DNA from: an uncultured Lachnospiraceae bacterium
GTDB lineage: Bacteria > Bacillota > Clostridia > Lachnospirales > Lachnospiraceae
Assembly: GCA_947652735.1 (NCBI GenBank)
Contig: CANTEG010000004.1
Coordinates: 141,601 to 205,600 of the forward strand
Length of the DNA stretch: 64,000 nt
Direction: 5' to 3'
This document shows, piece after piece, positions 27,102-36,305 of this stretch. Each line of letters starts with the position of its first letter. Position 1 is the stretch's first letter. Under the pieces are notes generated by a model. It saw nothing but the letters and a program-made list of their open reading frames with translations. It ran no database searches and was not told the origin of the DNA. The position numbers were made by a program, and so were the translations under genes.

Positions 27102-27770
27102 TTAAACATCTTTCAGGACATATCCCTGTCCCCGCTTATTTAATATGATATCGCCTAAGTTTATCTGTGACAGACTTTTTCTCAATCTGCTCATATTGAC
27201 CTGTAATATATTTTCATCAACAAATTCGTCCGTTCCCCATACAGCAGCAAATAGTTCTCCCTTGCCCACCACGGCAGGGTAACATTCCATCAGTATTTGC
27301 AGGATTTTCCCCTCCGTCTCCGCAAGAACCACATGCGCATCTTGGAACATAAGCTTGTATGTGTCCACATCAAGGGACAAAGAACCCACCTTGAGCATTC
27401 CCTTCAGATTATCGTATGTTTTCAGCAGCCGCTCCACCCTTGCCAACAAACGGTCAGGGTGGCACGGCTTTGTTAAAAAGTCATCGGCTCCAAGTCCAAG
27501 TGCAGTAAGCTCATCCGAAAGGGTATCTCTGGCCGTCAAAATCAGGATTGGAAAGGATGCCCTTGCCTTGAGATTTTTGCACAGCTCATACCCTGACTTA
27601 CCTGGCAAATTAACATCCAATATGACAAGCTGTGGTTTCCGTTCATATAGTTCTTCCTCCACATGCTCAAAGGATGTTATCCCATAAACTGGGTACCCCG
27701 CCTTTTTAAATACATGTATCAGTTCATCACGTAAATAACTATCATCCTCAACAACAACAATCTCAAACAC
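27102..27770 (-). CDS. BceR-like OmpR-family response regulator
   Basis: The 222-residue product begins at GTG 27770 behind GGAGG. The receiver domain has VVVEDDS, phosphoacceptor in LVILDVNLPGKSG, LTARD and TKPCHPD. The DNA-binding winged helix ends in NMSRLRKSL...KRGQGYVL. It should activate the transporter genes of its own module; a matching dyad abuts their promoter at 30648. Confidence 0.92.
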   Translation of the reverse strand: MFEIVVVEDDSYLRDELIHVFKKAGYPVYGITSFEHVEEELYERKPQLVILDVNLPGKSGYELCKNLKARASFPILILTARDTLSDELTALGLGADDFLTKPCHPDRLLARVERLLKTYDNLKGMLKVGSLSLDVDTYKLMFQDAHVVLAETEGKILQILMECYPAVVGKGELFAAVWGTDEFVDENILQVNMSRLRKSLSQINLGDIILNKRGQGYVLKDV

Positions 27771-27784
27771 AACATACCTCCTGT

Positions 27785-29812
27785 TTATCCGTCAATCGAA
27801 CGCAGCTCCCTGCCCGCAATACGCTTAACTACTGCGATATATATAAATTCTGTCAGTACAAAGACAGCCAGTACAACAGCCGAAGTGATGATAACCTTAT
27901 ACAAATCCGTTCCAAGCGGAAGCTTTGTAAAGCTCGTAAACATAGTATAGATTGCCGCCCCACTACTTACTACCGCAACGGTAAGGACCATCATAAAGAA
28001 TGTCTGTATCTGCTTTTTAACGGAAAGCTCCATTTCCTCCATATCTGAACCCAGCATGATAAGCGTCCTGTATCTGTGCTTGGTCTGACGCTGTTGGATA
28101 AGATACTTCAGTCCTATCACTGTATTTGCTATAATCAGGAACAAAATCCCAAGATATATGGTAAGGTAGCTTGCCGACACCGTATAAAACAGGTTTCTGC
28201 CAATACCTGAAAGAAAACTGTCATACTCAATTCCTGACTGTGCAATTTTTTCATCCATTTGTGAAACTGCCTGCATAAGACCCATTTCATCTACCACTTC
28301 ATCTTTAAGCCGGACATTATAACCATATACCCCAGTTTCCCTTGCCAGCTCCATAAAAATCTCGTCAGGCACAATAAATGCCAGATAAAGGGTAATCGAC
28401 CTGTCTGCTACAATATTATCATAATAAAGGGTAGATTCAATCCCATATTCTTTGCCGTTTATTCCAACAGATGCATGGTTCTGTAACGCTTGTTCCACTA
28501 CCAGCCCAAAATCTCCTTCCCTTGCCATAGAAGAATATACTGCCACCTTAGTACCGTCAAGACTGATTCCTTCCTTACCCATAGACTTTAGCAGTTGATT
28601 ATATGTGCTTTCGGCTATTAAATAATCGACATGAAGATTTTCCAGAATATTTTCCACCAAATCTTTCGGTTCTTCAACATTTGCAATTGCATCAGCAAAT
28701 TTTGACAGGTCAAATTCCTTTGCTTCTCCATCCCAATATTCCTCCCGTTTCATGGAAAGGTACACAGGGTAGGAAGTCTTCACCATTTCGCTTACGTCTT
28801 CCTTTGCCAAAATGTTTTCTATCTGCTGCCCATCACCAAACAGGGTAAAATCCGCCGAACGTTCACTTTTCGTTCCAAATCCCATGGCAATACCGTAGGA
28901 CACACAGGCGAGTGCCATCAGAAGCAAAAGCGATGCAACGGCAAGAGACTTGTGCTGGGAAAGTACATTTTCCTGCACCTGTCTTGACGTAAATGTCTCA
29001 AGTCCCACGGCACCTGGTGCTTTTCTTTTGATTATTTTTCCAATAAAACCCCCAAGTCCCTTGTAAAGGTAAAATGTTCCCATAGTCCCAAATACAAAAA
29101 TACCAAATAATACTCTGATATCATATGAATGCATACGAAAAATGCCGAGATAGTATGCCATAAGTAAAAACAAAATACCTGTTACAAACAATGCACTGCT
29201 CTTTCCAACAGATATGGATACCTGCTTTTCCTGTGCCCCGTCACTTAAAAAATCTGCGGGCTGCGTTTTCGCGAGCCCAATACAAATAATAAACATGGCG
29301 AGCATCTGGACAATTACAAAGCCACACACGGTCCAAATAATTGCACACATGGAAAAAGAAAATTTGTGGCCTATGATACCAAGACCTACTACTTTTGCCG
29401 TGGCAAGACTGATTCCCTCTGTGAGGAGCAGTGCAACGGGAATACCGATAAGCAATGAGACCAGACTGCTCAGCAATGTTTCAAAAAATAACATAAGAAA
29501 CATTCTGCTCCGTTTCATGCCAAGCATGAGGTACATTCCAAATTCACGTCTCCGACTGTCCGTCTGGTATTTACATGCAAAGTACACAAGAAAAAATACA
29601 AAGAACAGGGAAATGACATAAACCATCGGAAGCAGCTTAAGCAGCTTATTTACCGCGTCGCTTTCCACCTTTGCAAGATACAGCATAACATCCTGTTTAC
29701 TCAGTGAGAGCAGTGTGTAAAATGCGACTATGGCTATCACAAGAGAAGAAAAAAACAATCCGTTACCCTTTCTGTTTTTAGCGGCATTCCGCCATACCTG
29801 CTTAAAGAACAT
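27785..29812 (-). CDS. BceB-like FtsX-type permease of a peptide-antibiotic transporter
   Basis: Product of 675 residues from ATG 29812 (GGAGGAGG eight nt upstream). About ten helices occur in a 1+3, 2+1, 3 style. The large outside loop between helices 7 and 8 (about residues 325-525) is characteristic of BceB. That loop recognises the peptide-lipid II-cycle complex and signals to the kinase. The gene overlaps the ATPase stop by 11 nt. Confidence 0.9.
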   Translation of the reverse strand: MFFKQVWRNAAKNRKGNGLFFSSLVIAIVAFYTLLSLSKQDVMLYLAKVESDAVNKLLKLLPMVYVISLFFVFFLVYFACKYQTDSRRREFGMYLMLGMKRSRMFLMLFFETLLSSLVSLLIGIPVALLLTEGISLATAKVVGLGIIGHKFSFSMCAIIWTVCGFVIVQMLAMFIICIGLAKTQPADFLSDGAQEKQVSISVGKSSALFVTGILFLLMAYYLGIFRMHSYDIRVLFGIFVFGTMGTFYLYKGLGGFIGKIIKRKAPGAVGLETFTSRQVQENVLSQHKSLAVASLLLLMALACVSYGIAMGFGTKSERSADFTLFGDGQQIENILAKEDVSEMVKTSYPVYLSMKREEYWDGEAKEFDLSKFADAIANVEEPKDLVENILENLHVDYLIAESTYNQLLKSMGKEGISLDGTKVAVYSSMAREGDFGLVVEQALQNHASVGINGKEYGIESTLYYDNIVADRSITLYLAFIVPDEIFMELARETGVYGYNVRLKDEVVDEMGLMQAVSQMDEKIAQSGIEYDSFLSGIGRNLFYTVSASYLTIYLGILFLIIANTVIGLKYLIQQRQTKHRYRTLIMLGSDMEEMELSVKKQIQTFFMMVLTVAVVSSGAAIYTMFTSFTKLPLGTDLYKVIITSAVVLAVFVLTEFIYIAVVKRIAGRELRSIDG

Positions 29813-30584
29813 TTGCACTACCTCCTCCCAGTTGCGCCATAACGGCTACAATCCTGTCATAAAAGTCGGCAGTTGATTCCTTATTCACATTTCTGCGAAG
29901 CTCATGGAAAATACATCCGTCCTGTATAAACATGATACGGGAGCAATAGCTTGCTGCATTGGCATCATGGGTTACCATCATAATTGTTTTTTTCTGTTTC
30001 TCATTGATTGCCGAGAGTTTATCCATAAGCGTTTTTGAGTTCTTACTGTCAAGTGCTCCTGTCGGCTCATCCGCAAGCACGATGTCAGGGGATGAAATGA
30101 GTGCCCTTGCTGCCGCAACACGCTGCTTTTGTCCACCCGACATCTGGGACGGAAATTTATCTAATACCTCGGTAATGTCAAGTATGGCAGCAAGCTCCTG
30201 TATCTTTCCCTCCGCTTCCTTTGCAGTTACACCATGCAGTGAAAGGGGCAGCGTTATATTTTCTCTTGCAGTCAGATTGTCAAGAAGCTCAAACTCCTGA
30301 AACAGATATCCGATTACCTTTCCTCTGTAGTCTGCAAGCTTGGAGCCATTAAAGCCTGACATATCCAATCCGTTCAGTATAATTTTTCCTGATGTGGGGC
30401 GAAGCATTGTTGCAATGCAGTTTAAAAGCGTTGTCTTGCCCGAACCGCTGGCACCCATGATTCCCAAAAATTCGCCCTCCAGCACATCAAAGGTAATCCC
30501 CTTTAATGCTTCTGTTTTATTTTCTCCCTTTCCGTATGTCTTGGTAAGTTCTTCCACCTGTAAAATTCTATTTATTGTATCCAT
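29802..30584 (-). CDS. BceA-like ABC transporter ATPase
   Basis: The 260-residue product has Walker A GASGSGKTT, Q-loop YLFQEFELLD, signature SGGQKQRVAAARAL, Walker B VLADEPTGALD and the H-loop MVTHD. It is the first gene of the ATPase-permease-regulator-kinase module. It powers removal of cell-wall-active peptides from their targets. The start follows GGAAAGGAG. Confidence 0.93.
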   Translation of the reverse strand: MDTINRILQVEELTKTYGKGENKTEALKGITFDVLEGEFLGIMGASGSGKTTLLNCIATMLRPTSGKIILNGLDMSGFNGSKLADYRGKVIGYLFQEFELLDNLTARENITLPLSLHGVTAKEAEGKIQELAAILDITEVLDKFPSQMSGGQKQRVAAARALISSPDIVLADEPTGALDSKNSKTLMDKLSAINEKQKKTIMMVTHDANAASYCSRIMFIQDGCIFHELRRNVNKESTADFYDRIVAVMAQLGGGSANVL

Positions 30585-30618
30585 AGAAATTCTCCTTTCC
30601 TATCTGCTTTCTGCTATC

Positions 30619-30664
30619 AGTATAACAGCAGGAAATTTTGAATACCACTTACAGATTTTGTAAG
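30619..30664 (-). promoter_or_regulatory. Promoter and BceR-type binding site of the transporter module
   Basis: The -10 TATACT (30619-30624) has no good -35. Where the -35 should be, the dyad CTTACAGATTTTGTAAG (30648-30664; TTACA-N5-TGTAA) begins. A weak -35 with an adjacent dyad is the layout of BceR-activated promoters, whose published motif is TNACA-N4-TGTAA. The spacer here is one longer. Confidence 0.65.
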
Positions 30665-30698
30665 GTTTGTTGATGCAGCAAATGCTAAAGCTGTTTTG

Positions 30699-33600
30699 CT
30701 AAGCCTTCTCCTTTACGAACGGAATCAGTTTAAAACAAAATTCAAAGCGTTCATCATCAAATCTATACGCTTCCAATACTGTCGGTCCACAGCTATTTGA
30801 GCCAATTCCGTTTTGGGCGTAGTCAAGACACAGCACTACGCTATCGGATGGTTCCAATTCAAAGTTATGAGCCGCCCGTTCCAGTTCTTCCTGCGTATAC
30901 CATGATGCATTGAAAGAAAATGGCTTCGGCGACACTGCCGTTAACCCAAACCTTTCATTTCTAAGCTCCACATAATCACAATCATAATGACTTCCGTTTT
31001 CCTGCGGGCGGATATAATCCTCGTGAAGCTCTTCTATATCCGTGTGGTATATGCCATGGGCGGATGCCCTGTGCTTATCACAGTAGCTTTCATATGGTCC
31101 CATGCCATAGTAGCATACATTTATGAGCTCCCTGTTCAGGAATAACCGCACCCCAAATCTTGGCAGCACAGGAAATTCATTGTTTTTTTCTATTTTCATA
31201 TCTGACGTGATTCCACCTGCTGCATCAATGCTCCATATGATTTCCACGGATACAATTTTTTGAACCGTTGCAGCCACCACTGATGCCGTACTCCTCAGTT
31301 CAATCTTGTCCTTTTCATGGCAAACCACGGTATCATATGCTCTTATATATGCTTCGTTATAATGTGCTTTCATCCACTCGGATTTTATAACCATGTCATT
31401 ATCTGTAGGTGCTCTCCATATGTTTATCTCCATAGGGTGATTAAGGTAATCTATACCTGCAAAATTAATCTGCTTCAGCATTGCATTTTTCTTATCATAC
31501 GTGTAAGTGAATGTTTCACCCTTTACTATAATCAGACAATCTGTCTCCCGTACTTCAAGCCCTGTGCCATCTTCTGCCGATTCCAACAATTTTACGGCTG
31601 TCTGGTTTCTCGCATCTTCATTTTCAATGAAAAGCTCATCAAAGCCCAGTATATGCCCGATTGGAATAAGAGCCATGTTTTTCTTCAGATAATAGGTTAC
31701 CTTCAAATAAACCTTACCTGCCGTTGGAATGTTGATATCTAAAGCTATTTCTGCATCACTGTGCGGTGCCGCAAAGCATTCTGTTATCTTACCTGATTCC
31801 ACATATGCCCCGTCACAGGTCACTTCATACCCAATTTCCGCATAATCGGCAAGGTTGTCAAAATCCATATAATTATGAATTTTTAGTTTTCTGCCTGCCT
31901 TGTCATATGATAGTACCCTTGCAGGTCTGTATACATTTTTATATTCAAGCAGTCCCGTATGAGGCGCTTTGTCAGGATAAACAAGACCATCCATACAGAA
32001 ATTTCCATCGTGGATAAGTTCCCCATGGTCGCCGCCATAAAGATATTTTGTTTTTCCGTCCTCTGTGATTCCTGATGCAATGGCATGGTCACACCACTCC
32101 CAGACAAAACCTCCGCACATCAAATCATTTTTCTGTATAAGTTGAAAATAGTCCTCGAAATCACCTGGCCCGTTTCCCATGCTGTGGCAGTACTCAACCA
32201 GTAAAAATGGTTTGCTGGCATCTTTATCCAGATACTCTTTTATTTCTTCAAATGACGGGTACATTCTGCTGTACAAATCCAAATTTTCGTAATTGTATGT
32301 CACATCATAGTTGCGGTATCTTGCACTCTCATACTGTGTAAGACGTGACTTATCAAATGCCTTTGTCCATTCCAGTGCCTTTTCGAAGTTGCACCCGTAA
32401 GCACTTTCATTTCCCATGGACCACATAACAATACACGGTCTGTTTTTATCCCGCTCAACCATCAGCTTGACTCTGTCCAAAATCGGTGTTTCCCACTTTG
32501 GGTTATCCGCGATATACTCATTCCAGCGTTTGAAGCGGTTGTATTCCGTGTCATCCTGATAATAAAGAATAGATGGTCCATGCGCTTCCACATCTGCCTC
32601 GTTGATTACCATAAATCCAAATCTGTCACATAGCTGATAAAAGTATGGTGCATTCGGATAATGACTGGAACGGATGGCATTAAAGTTATGCCGTTTCATC
32701 ATTGTTAAATCAACCATAACTTGTTCAAGGCTGACTGCACAGCCTGTTCTTCCGTCCGAATCGTGGCGGTTTACACCCCTGAATTTTATGTTCTGACCGT
32801 TAAAATAAATAACATTTCCGATAATCTCTATTGTCCGAAAGCCCACATAATCTATAATCACCTCATGTTCCGTCTCAAGCACCAATGTATACAGATAGGG
32901 GTGTTCCGTATTCCATAGCTTAAGCTCAGGCACCGTAAGCAATACTTGTTCTGCTTTAGAGCACGGTGCATGTGCAACCACATTGCCCTCCCTGTCTTCC
33001 AAAGTTATGTTAACTTTTGTCATTTGGGAAAAGGTAAGCGTAAGCTTAAGTTCTGCTTTTCCATCTGCAATATTTGTCGTCACCCTGTAATCTCTGATTG
33101 CTTCCTTCGGTCTTTTCAAAATATACACATCCCGAAAGATACCACTCATCCGAAACTTATCCTGGTCTTCCAGATAAGAACCATCACACCATTTCAGTAC
33201 CAATATTGCAATAGTATTCGTTCCCTCCTTAATCACAGATGTTACATCAAATTCACTTGTAGCATGGGACACCTGACTGTACCCCACATACTTGCCGTTC
33301 AGCCATACATAAAAACAACTGTCCACACCTTCAAAATTCAGATATGCCATTGGTGCATTCCCATCGCTCTCATATTGAAAATCATACACATATGCCCCGC
33401 AGGGAATGTCCTGTGGGACATACGGCGGATCAAACGGAAACGGATACCGAAAATTTGTATACTGGTGGGAATCATAGCCTGACATCTGCCACGTGCCTGG
33501 CACTTCAATATCATCACACTGTGACGTGTCAAAGCCTGACGCATAAAATTCTTCCGTCACATCATAAATGCTCTCATAATATTTAAACTTCCATGTCCCG

Positions 33601-33743
33601 TTCAAAAGCTGTATACGGTCTGACAGCTCACGATGCATAACCAAATCATTCATTCTTCTTGAAGCAGGGATATAATATGCCCTTGCAGGCATTGTATTAT
33701 CATGCAGCACATTTAAATCTTCATAATATTTTGGCACAAGCAT
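30699..33743 (-). CDS. lacZ: Beta-galactosidase (GH2, LacZ type)
   Basis: Product of 1014 residues from ATG 33743 (GGAGGAGACTGCC). The full LacZ layout is present: jelly-roll sugar-binding domain (about 30-205), Ig-like domain, TIM barrel with the acid/base Glu in MWSMGNES and the nucleophile Glu in LLVEYCHSMGNGPG, second Ig-like domain, and Bgal small chain at the C-terminus (VCYYGMGPYESYCDKH). It has no signal peptide and acts in the cytoplasm on lactose or galactosides. No permease or LacI gene is adjacent. A 211-nt palindromic element sits directly upstream. Confidence 0.96.
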   Translation of the reverse strand: MLVPKYYEDLNVLHDNTMPARAYYIPASRRMNDLVMHRELSDRIQLLNGTWKFKYYESIYDVTEEFYASGFDTSQCDDIEVPGTWQMSGYDSHQYTNFRYPFPFDPPYVPQDIPCGAYVYDFQYESDGNAPMAYLNFEGVDSCFYVWLNGKYVGYSQVSHATSEFDVTSVIKEGTNTIAILVLKWCDGSYLEDQDKFRMSGIFRDVYILKRPKEAIRDYRVTTNIADGKAELKLTLTFSQMTKVNITLEDREGNVVAHAPCSKAEQVLLTVPELKLWNTEHPYLYTLVLETEHEVIIDYVGFRTIEIIGNVIYFNGQNIKFRGVNRHDSDGRTGCAVSLEQVMVDLTMMKRHNFNAIRSSHYPNAPYFYQLCDRFGFMVINEADVEAHGPSILYYQDDTEYNRFKRWNEYIADNPKWETPILDRVKLMVERDKNRPCIVMWSMGNESAYGCNFEKALEWTKAFDKSRLTQYESARYRNYDVTYNYENLDLYSRMYPSFEEIKEYLDKDASKPFLLVEYCHSMGNGPGDFEDYFQLIQKNDLMCGGFVWEWCDHAIASGITEDGKTKYLYGGDHGELIHDGNFCMDGLVYPDKAPHTGLLEYKNVYRPARVLSYDKAGRKLKIHNYMDFDNLADYAEIGYEVTCDGAYVESGKITECFAAPHSDAEIALDINIPTAGKVYLKVTYYLKKNMALIPIGHILGFDELFIENEDARNQTAVKLLESAEDGTGLEVRETDCLIIVKGETFTYTYDKKNAMLKQINFAGIDYLNHPMEINIWRAPTDNDMVIKSEWMKAHYNEAYIRAYDTVVCHEKDKIELRSTASVVAATVQKIVSVEIIWSIDAAGGITSDMKIEKNNEFPVLPRFGVRLFLNRELINVCYYGMGPYESYCDKHRASAHGIYHTDIEELHEDYIRPQENGSHYDCDYVELRNERFGLTAVSPKPFSFNASWYTQEELERAAHNFELEPSDSVVLCLDYAQNGIGSNSCGPTVLEAYRFDDERFEFCFKLIPFVKEKA

Positions 33744-33777
33744 ATGGCAGTCTCCTCCATAATATAATAGTTTTAAA

Positions 33778-33988
33778 ATAGGCAATTGCAAAATGTTGTT
33801 TTTTCGAACGTCCGTTGTACAATATAAACAATATCACCGCAAGGCACGCTTTCGCTGCTTGTCGCTCGCAACGGTGCTAAGCTCGAAAATACCTTGCTAA
33901 GCACCGGCGGCTCCAAAGCACCTTGCTTGCGATATTGTTTATATCGTACAACTACTTTTCAATAATATAACATTTCGCAATTATCTAT
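33778..33988. repeat. 211-nt near-palindromic intergenic element, copy A
   Basis: The whole segment folds as one long hairpin with inner branches. The outer arms ATAGGCAATTGC/GCAATTATCTAT are followed inwards by GTTGTACAATATAAACAATA paired with TATTGTTTATATCGTACAAC, then GCAAGG/CCTTGC, then CGGTGCT/AGCACCG. Copy B at 56051-56262 has almost the same length and fold, with paired substitutions in the stems. Both lie about 30 nt before the start codon of a minus-strand gene. It could be a MITE-like mobile repeat or a structured leader RNA. I see no coding potential in it. Confidence 0.8.
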
Positions 33989-34114
33989 ATAGCTTTAAAT
34001 CCAATCCTGCAAAAGCATTGACGCGATTGCACTCTTTTATTCTTGCCGTACTGAATCTTCCATACTTATGATACCTTCTTATGTCAGATTTGTCTATTTA
34101 ATATTATGCTGCCA

Positions 34115-34187
34115 CTGCCTTATAGAAAAGTACAGAGGACTTTCCCATAAAGTAAAAAAGGGACTGCCGCATCAATGCAACAGTCCC
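34115..34187 (-). terminator. Terminator plus second hairpin (repeat family, copy 1)
   Basis: On the minus strand GGGACTG...CAGTCCC followed by TTTTTT terminates the DUF6033-like operon 13 nt past its stop. A second hairpin follows directly (34121-34149, TATGGGAAAGT paired with ACTTTTCTATA). The same order and sequence recurs at 61019-61088, so this double hairpin is a repeated module. The stretch 33989-34114 between this module and the palindromic element holds nothing I recognise. Confidence 0.75.
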
Positions 34188-34200
34188 ATATATGTGTTCT

Positions 34201-35373
34201 TTATACAGTTAAATCCAGGTTTACGCCAACAGTGTTATGCTTTGTTTTATCTGTGCTTTGATTTGTCACAGTTCTTTTGCTTTCACTTTCTTCCTTTACC
34301 GTCTCCAGAAAGCTTCTAAATTCCGAGTCGTCCACATAAATCCTACCATCTCTTGAGCTTTCTATTTTTTCTGCAATTAACTGTTCCGCCTTAGTAAGAG
34401 GTTTAGGGGCAGCATTTTCTTCGCTTTCGTCAATCTTTTCTTCCTCCGCCTTTTCTGTTGCCTTTTCTGCTCTCTTTTCTTCCAGCACTTCCTCTAATTC
34501 TTCTTTTTTCTTTGCTGAATTTTCTCTTGTCTTTTTAATCAGTTCCTCCTGCTTTTTCCTGCTTTCTTCCCTTAGCTTTTTGTTCCATGTATTGTCTTTT
34601 TTGATATATGCGTAATGACAATAATTTCCGTTTTCATCTATGTAGCTATGCCGAAAGACACAGGTTGCACCTCTTTGCTTATCAAAAGCCTCTGCAATTT
34701 TTGTCATTTTTTCAACGCCGCCAATCAGCTCTTTCATCTTTTTTTCAAACTCAGGGTCACTTTGCATTTTTTCAAGTGCTTTTGGGTTGATAGTCAAAGT
34801 TTTTCCGCTTTTATCTGTGGCATGGGAATATCCCGTCCTGAATTCCACGCTTGGGGCAAGCTTTTTCAGTGTATTCATATAGCCTGTGGTGCTATTTAAT
34901 TTGCTGCGGTCTACCGTACTGCTTTCCGTCCTGTTGCTTCCTGCTTTCAATGACAGTCTGTTAAACTCATCCGTAATCATTTTCTTAATTCCTGACTTGT
35001 CTGCCGCCCTTTGAAATGCCTGTTTCAGTCCGTTTAATTCTTCCTCCATCGTCATTTTCCTATAACCCGTTTCAGAGGTTTTATCTTCTACATAACGCTC
35101 TCTTGTGCCATTTTTATAGCCCTGTACGATTTCGTCACGGAGCTTTTCATATGCCCTGACATAATCCTTTGCCTGCTTCGAAGATGTGTATGTGCTTCCT
35201 TTTTGTCCTTTGAGCTTTTCGGTTTCCTTTATCAATTCATTATCATAATTATTTGCAAGCAGAGCACTTGTCGCCTGCTTTGCCTGTAATACAGCTTTAT
35301 CCTTCTTCTGATAAGATTTATCTATCTGGGAATATTGATAAAACCATTCCCTATTGTTACTGCTTATATTCAT
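34201..35373 (-). CDS. DUF6033-like helical protein, tandem copy 2
   Basis: The 390-residue product starts after AAGGAGG. It has no signal peptide. The first 130 residues are helical and charged (QIDKSYQKKDKAVLQAKQ). A middle domain at about 170-270 has LAPSVEFRTG, TLTINPKALEKMQSDPEFE and a short strand pair around YIDENGNYCH. A Lys/Glu coiled coil (EELEEVLEEKRAEKA) and a conserved tail (GRIYVDDSEFRSFLE) follow. The middle and C-terminal parts are nearly identical to the upstream gene at 35415-36233, at DNA level too. Fourth gene of the second blaI-like operon. Function unknown. Confidence 0.8.
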   Translation of the reverse strand: MNISSNNREWFYQYSQIDKSYQKKDKAVLQAKQATSALLANNYDNELIKETEKLKGQKGSTYTSSKQAKDYVRAYEKLRDEIVQGYKNGTRERYVEDKTSETGYRKMTMEEELNGLKQAFQRAADKSGIKKMITDEFNRLSLKAGSNRTESSTVDRSKLNSTTGYMNTLKKLAPSVEFRTGYSHATDKSGKTLTINPKALEKMQSDPEFEKKMKELIGGVEKMTKIAEAFDKQRGATCVFRHSYIDENGNYCHYAYIKKDNTWNKKLREESRKKQEELIKKTRENSAKKKEELEEVLEEKRAEKATEKAEEEKIDESEENAAPKPLTKAEQLIAEKIESSRDGRIYVDDSEFRSFLETVKEESESKRTVTNQSTDKTKHNTVGVNLDLTV

Positions 35374-35414
35374 AACCTGACCTCCTTTACCTTTTGAACG
35401 AAAAACCTGCTATT

Positions 35415-36233
35415 TTATACTTTTAAGTCCAGATTTGTACCAATCATACTTTGCTCTGTCACAGTGCCTTTGCTTTCGCTTTCTTCCTTTACCGCCTCCA
35501 GAAAGATTCTAAATTCCGAGTCGTCCACATAAATCCTGCCGTCACTTGAGCTTTCTATTTTCTCTGCAATTAACTGTTCCGCCTTAGTAAGAGGTTTAGG
35601 GGCAGCATTTTCTTCGCTTTCGTCAACCTTTTCTTTCTCTGCCTTTTCTGCTCTCTTTTCTTCCAGCACTTCCTCTAATTCTTCTTTTTTCTTTGCTGAA
35701 TTTTCTTTCGTTTTCTCCATCAGCTCTTCAGCATTTTCACGTCGTTCTTCCCGAAGCTTATCACTCAAATTCAGCATATAATCATTTCGAGTCATGGCGA
35801 TGTGGCAATAATTGCCGTTTTCATCTATGTAGCTGTGCCGATATACTGTTGTCCAGCCAGTCGCTCTATTAAAACTTTCCGCTATCTTTTCCATTTTTTC
35901 AACGCCGCCAATCAGCTCTTTCATCTTTTTTTCAAACTCAGGGTCACTTTGCATTTTTTCAAGAGCTTTTGGGTTAATGGTCAAAGTTTTTCCGCTTTTA
36001 TCCGAGGCAGGGGTACACCCTGTCCTGAATTCAACGCTTGGGGCAAGCTTCTTCAGTGTATTCATATAGTCCGTAGTACTGCTTGGTTTACTGCTGCTTA
36101 CCGCACCAGTTTCCGCCTTATTGCTTTTCGACGGTTCTGATGATTCCTTTTTCCTTGTGTTCCCTGTCGTTTTGTTTTCCATCACGTACTGTGATGCATA
36201 ATTGTTATAGCTTCCTGAAATCTCCATTGTCAT
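35415..36233 (-). CDS. DUF6033-like helical protein, tandem copy 1
   Basis: Product of 272 residues starting after AAGGAGG. Compared with the next gene it lacks most of the helical N-terminal region. It shares the SVEFRTG/TINPKALEKMQ domain, the charged coiled coil and the C-terminal GRIYVDDSEFRIFLEAV tail. It follows the blaR1-like gene by 72 nt without a terminator, so it is the third gene of that operon. No catalytic motif is visible. The family is known only as a domain of unknown function. Confidence 0.8.
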   Translation of the reverse strand: MTMEISGSYNNYASQYVMENKTTGNTRKKESSEPSKSNKAETGAVSSSKPSSTTDYMNTLKKLAPSVEFRTGCTPASDKSGKTLTINPKALEKMQSDPEFEKKMKELIGGVEKMEKIAESFNRATGWTTVYRHSYIDENGNYCHIAMTRNDYMLNLSDKLREERRENAEELMEKTKENSAKKKEELEEVLEEKRAEKAEKEKVDESEENAAPKPLTKAEQLIAEKIESSSDGRIYVDDSEFRIFLEAVKEESESKGTVTEQSMIGTNLDLKV

Positions 36234-36305
36234 AAAATCATCCTCCTTGATTATAAATTGTTAGAAATCCTTTTCATTTTCATACTTCTTTTGGAATGTT
36301 TCCCC

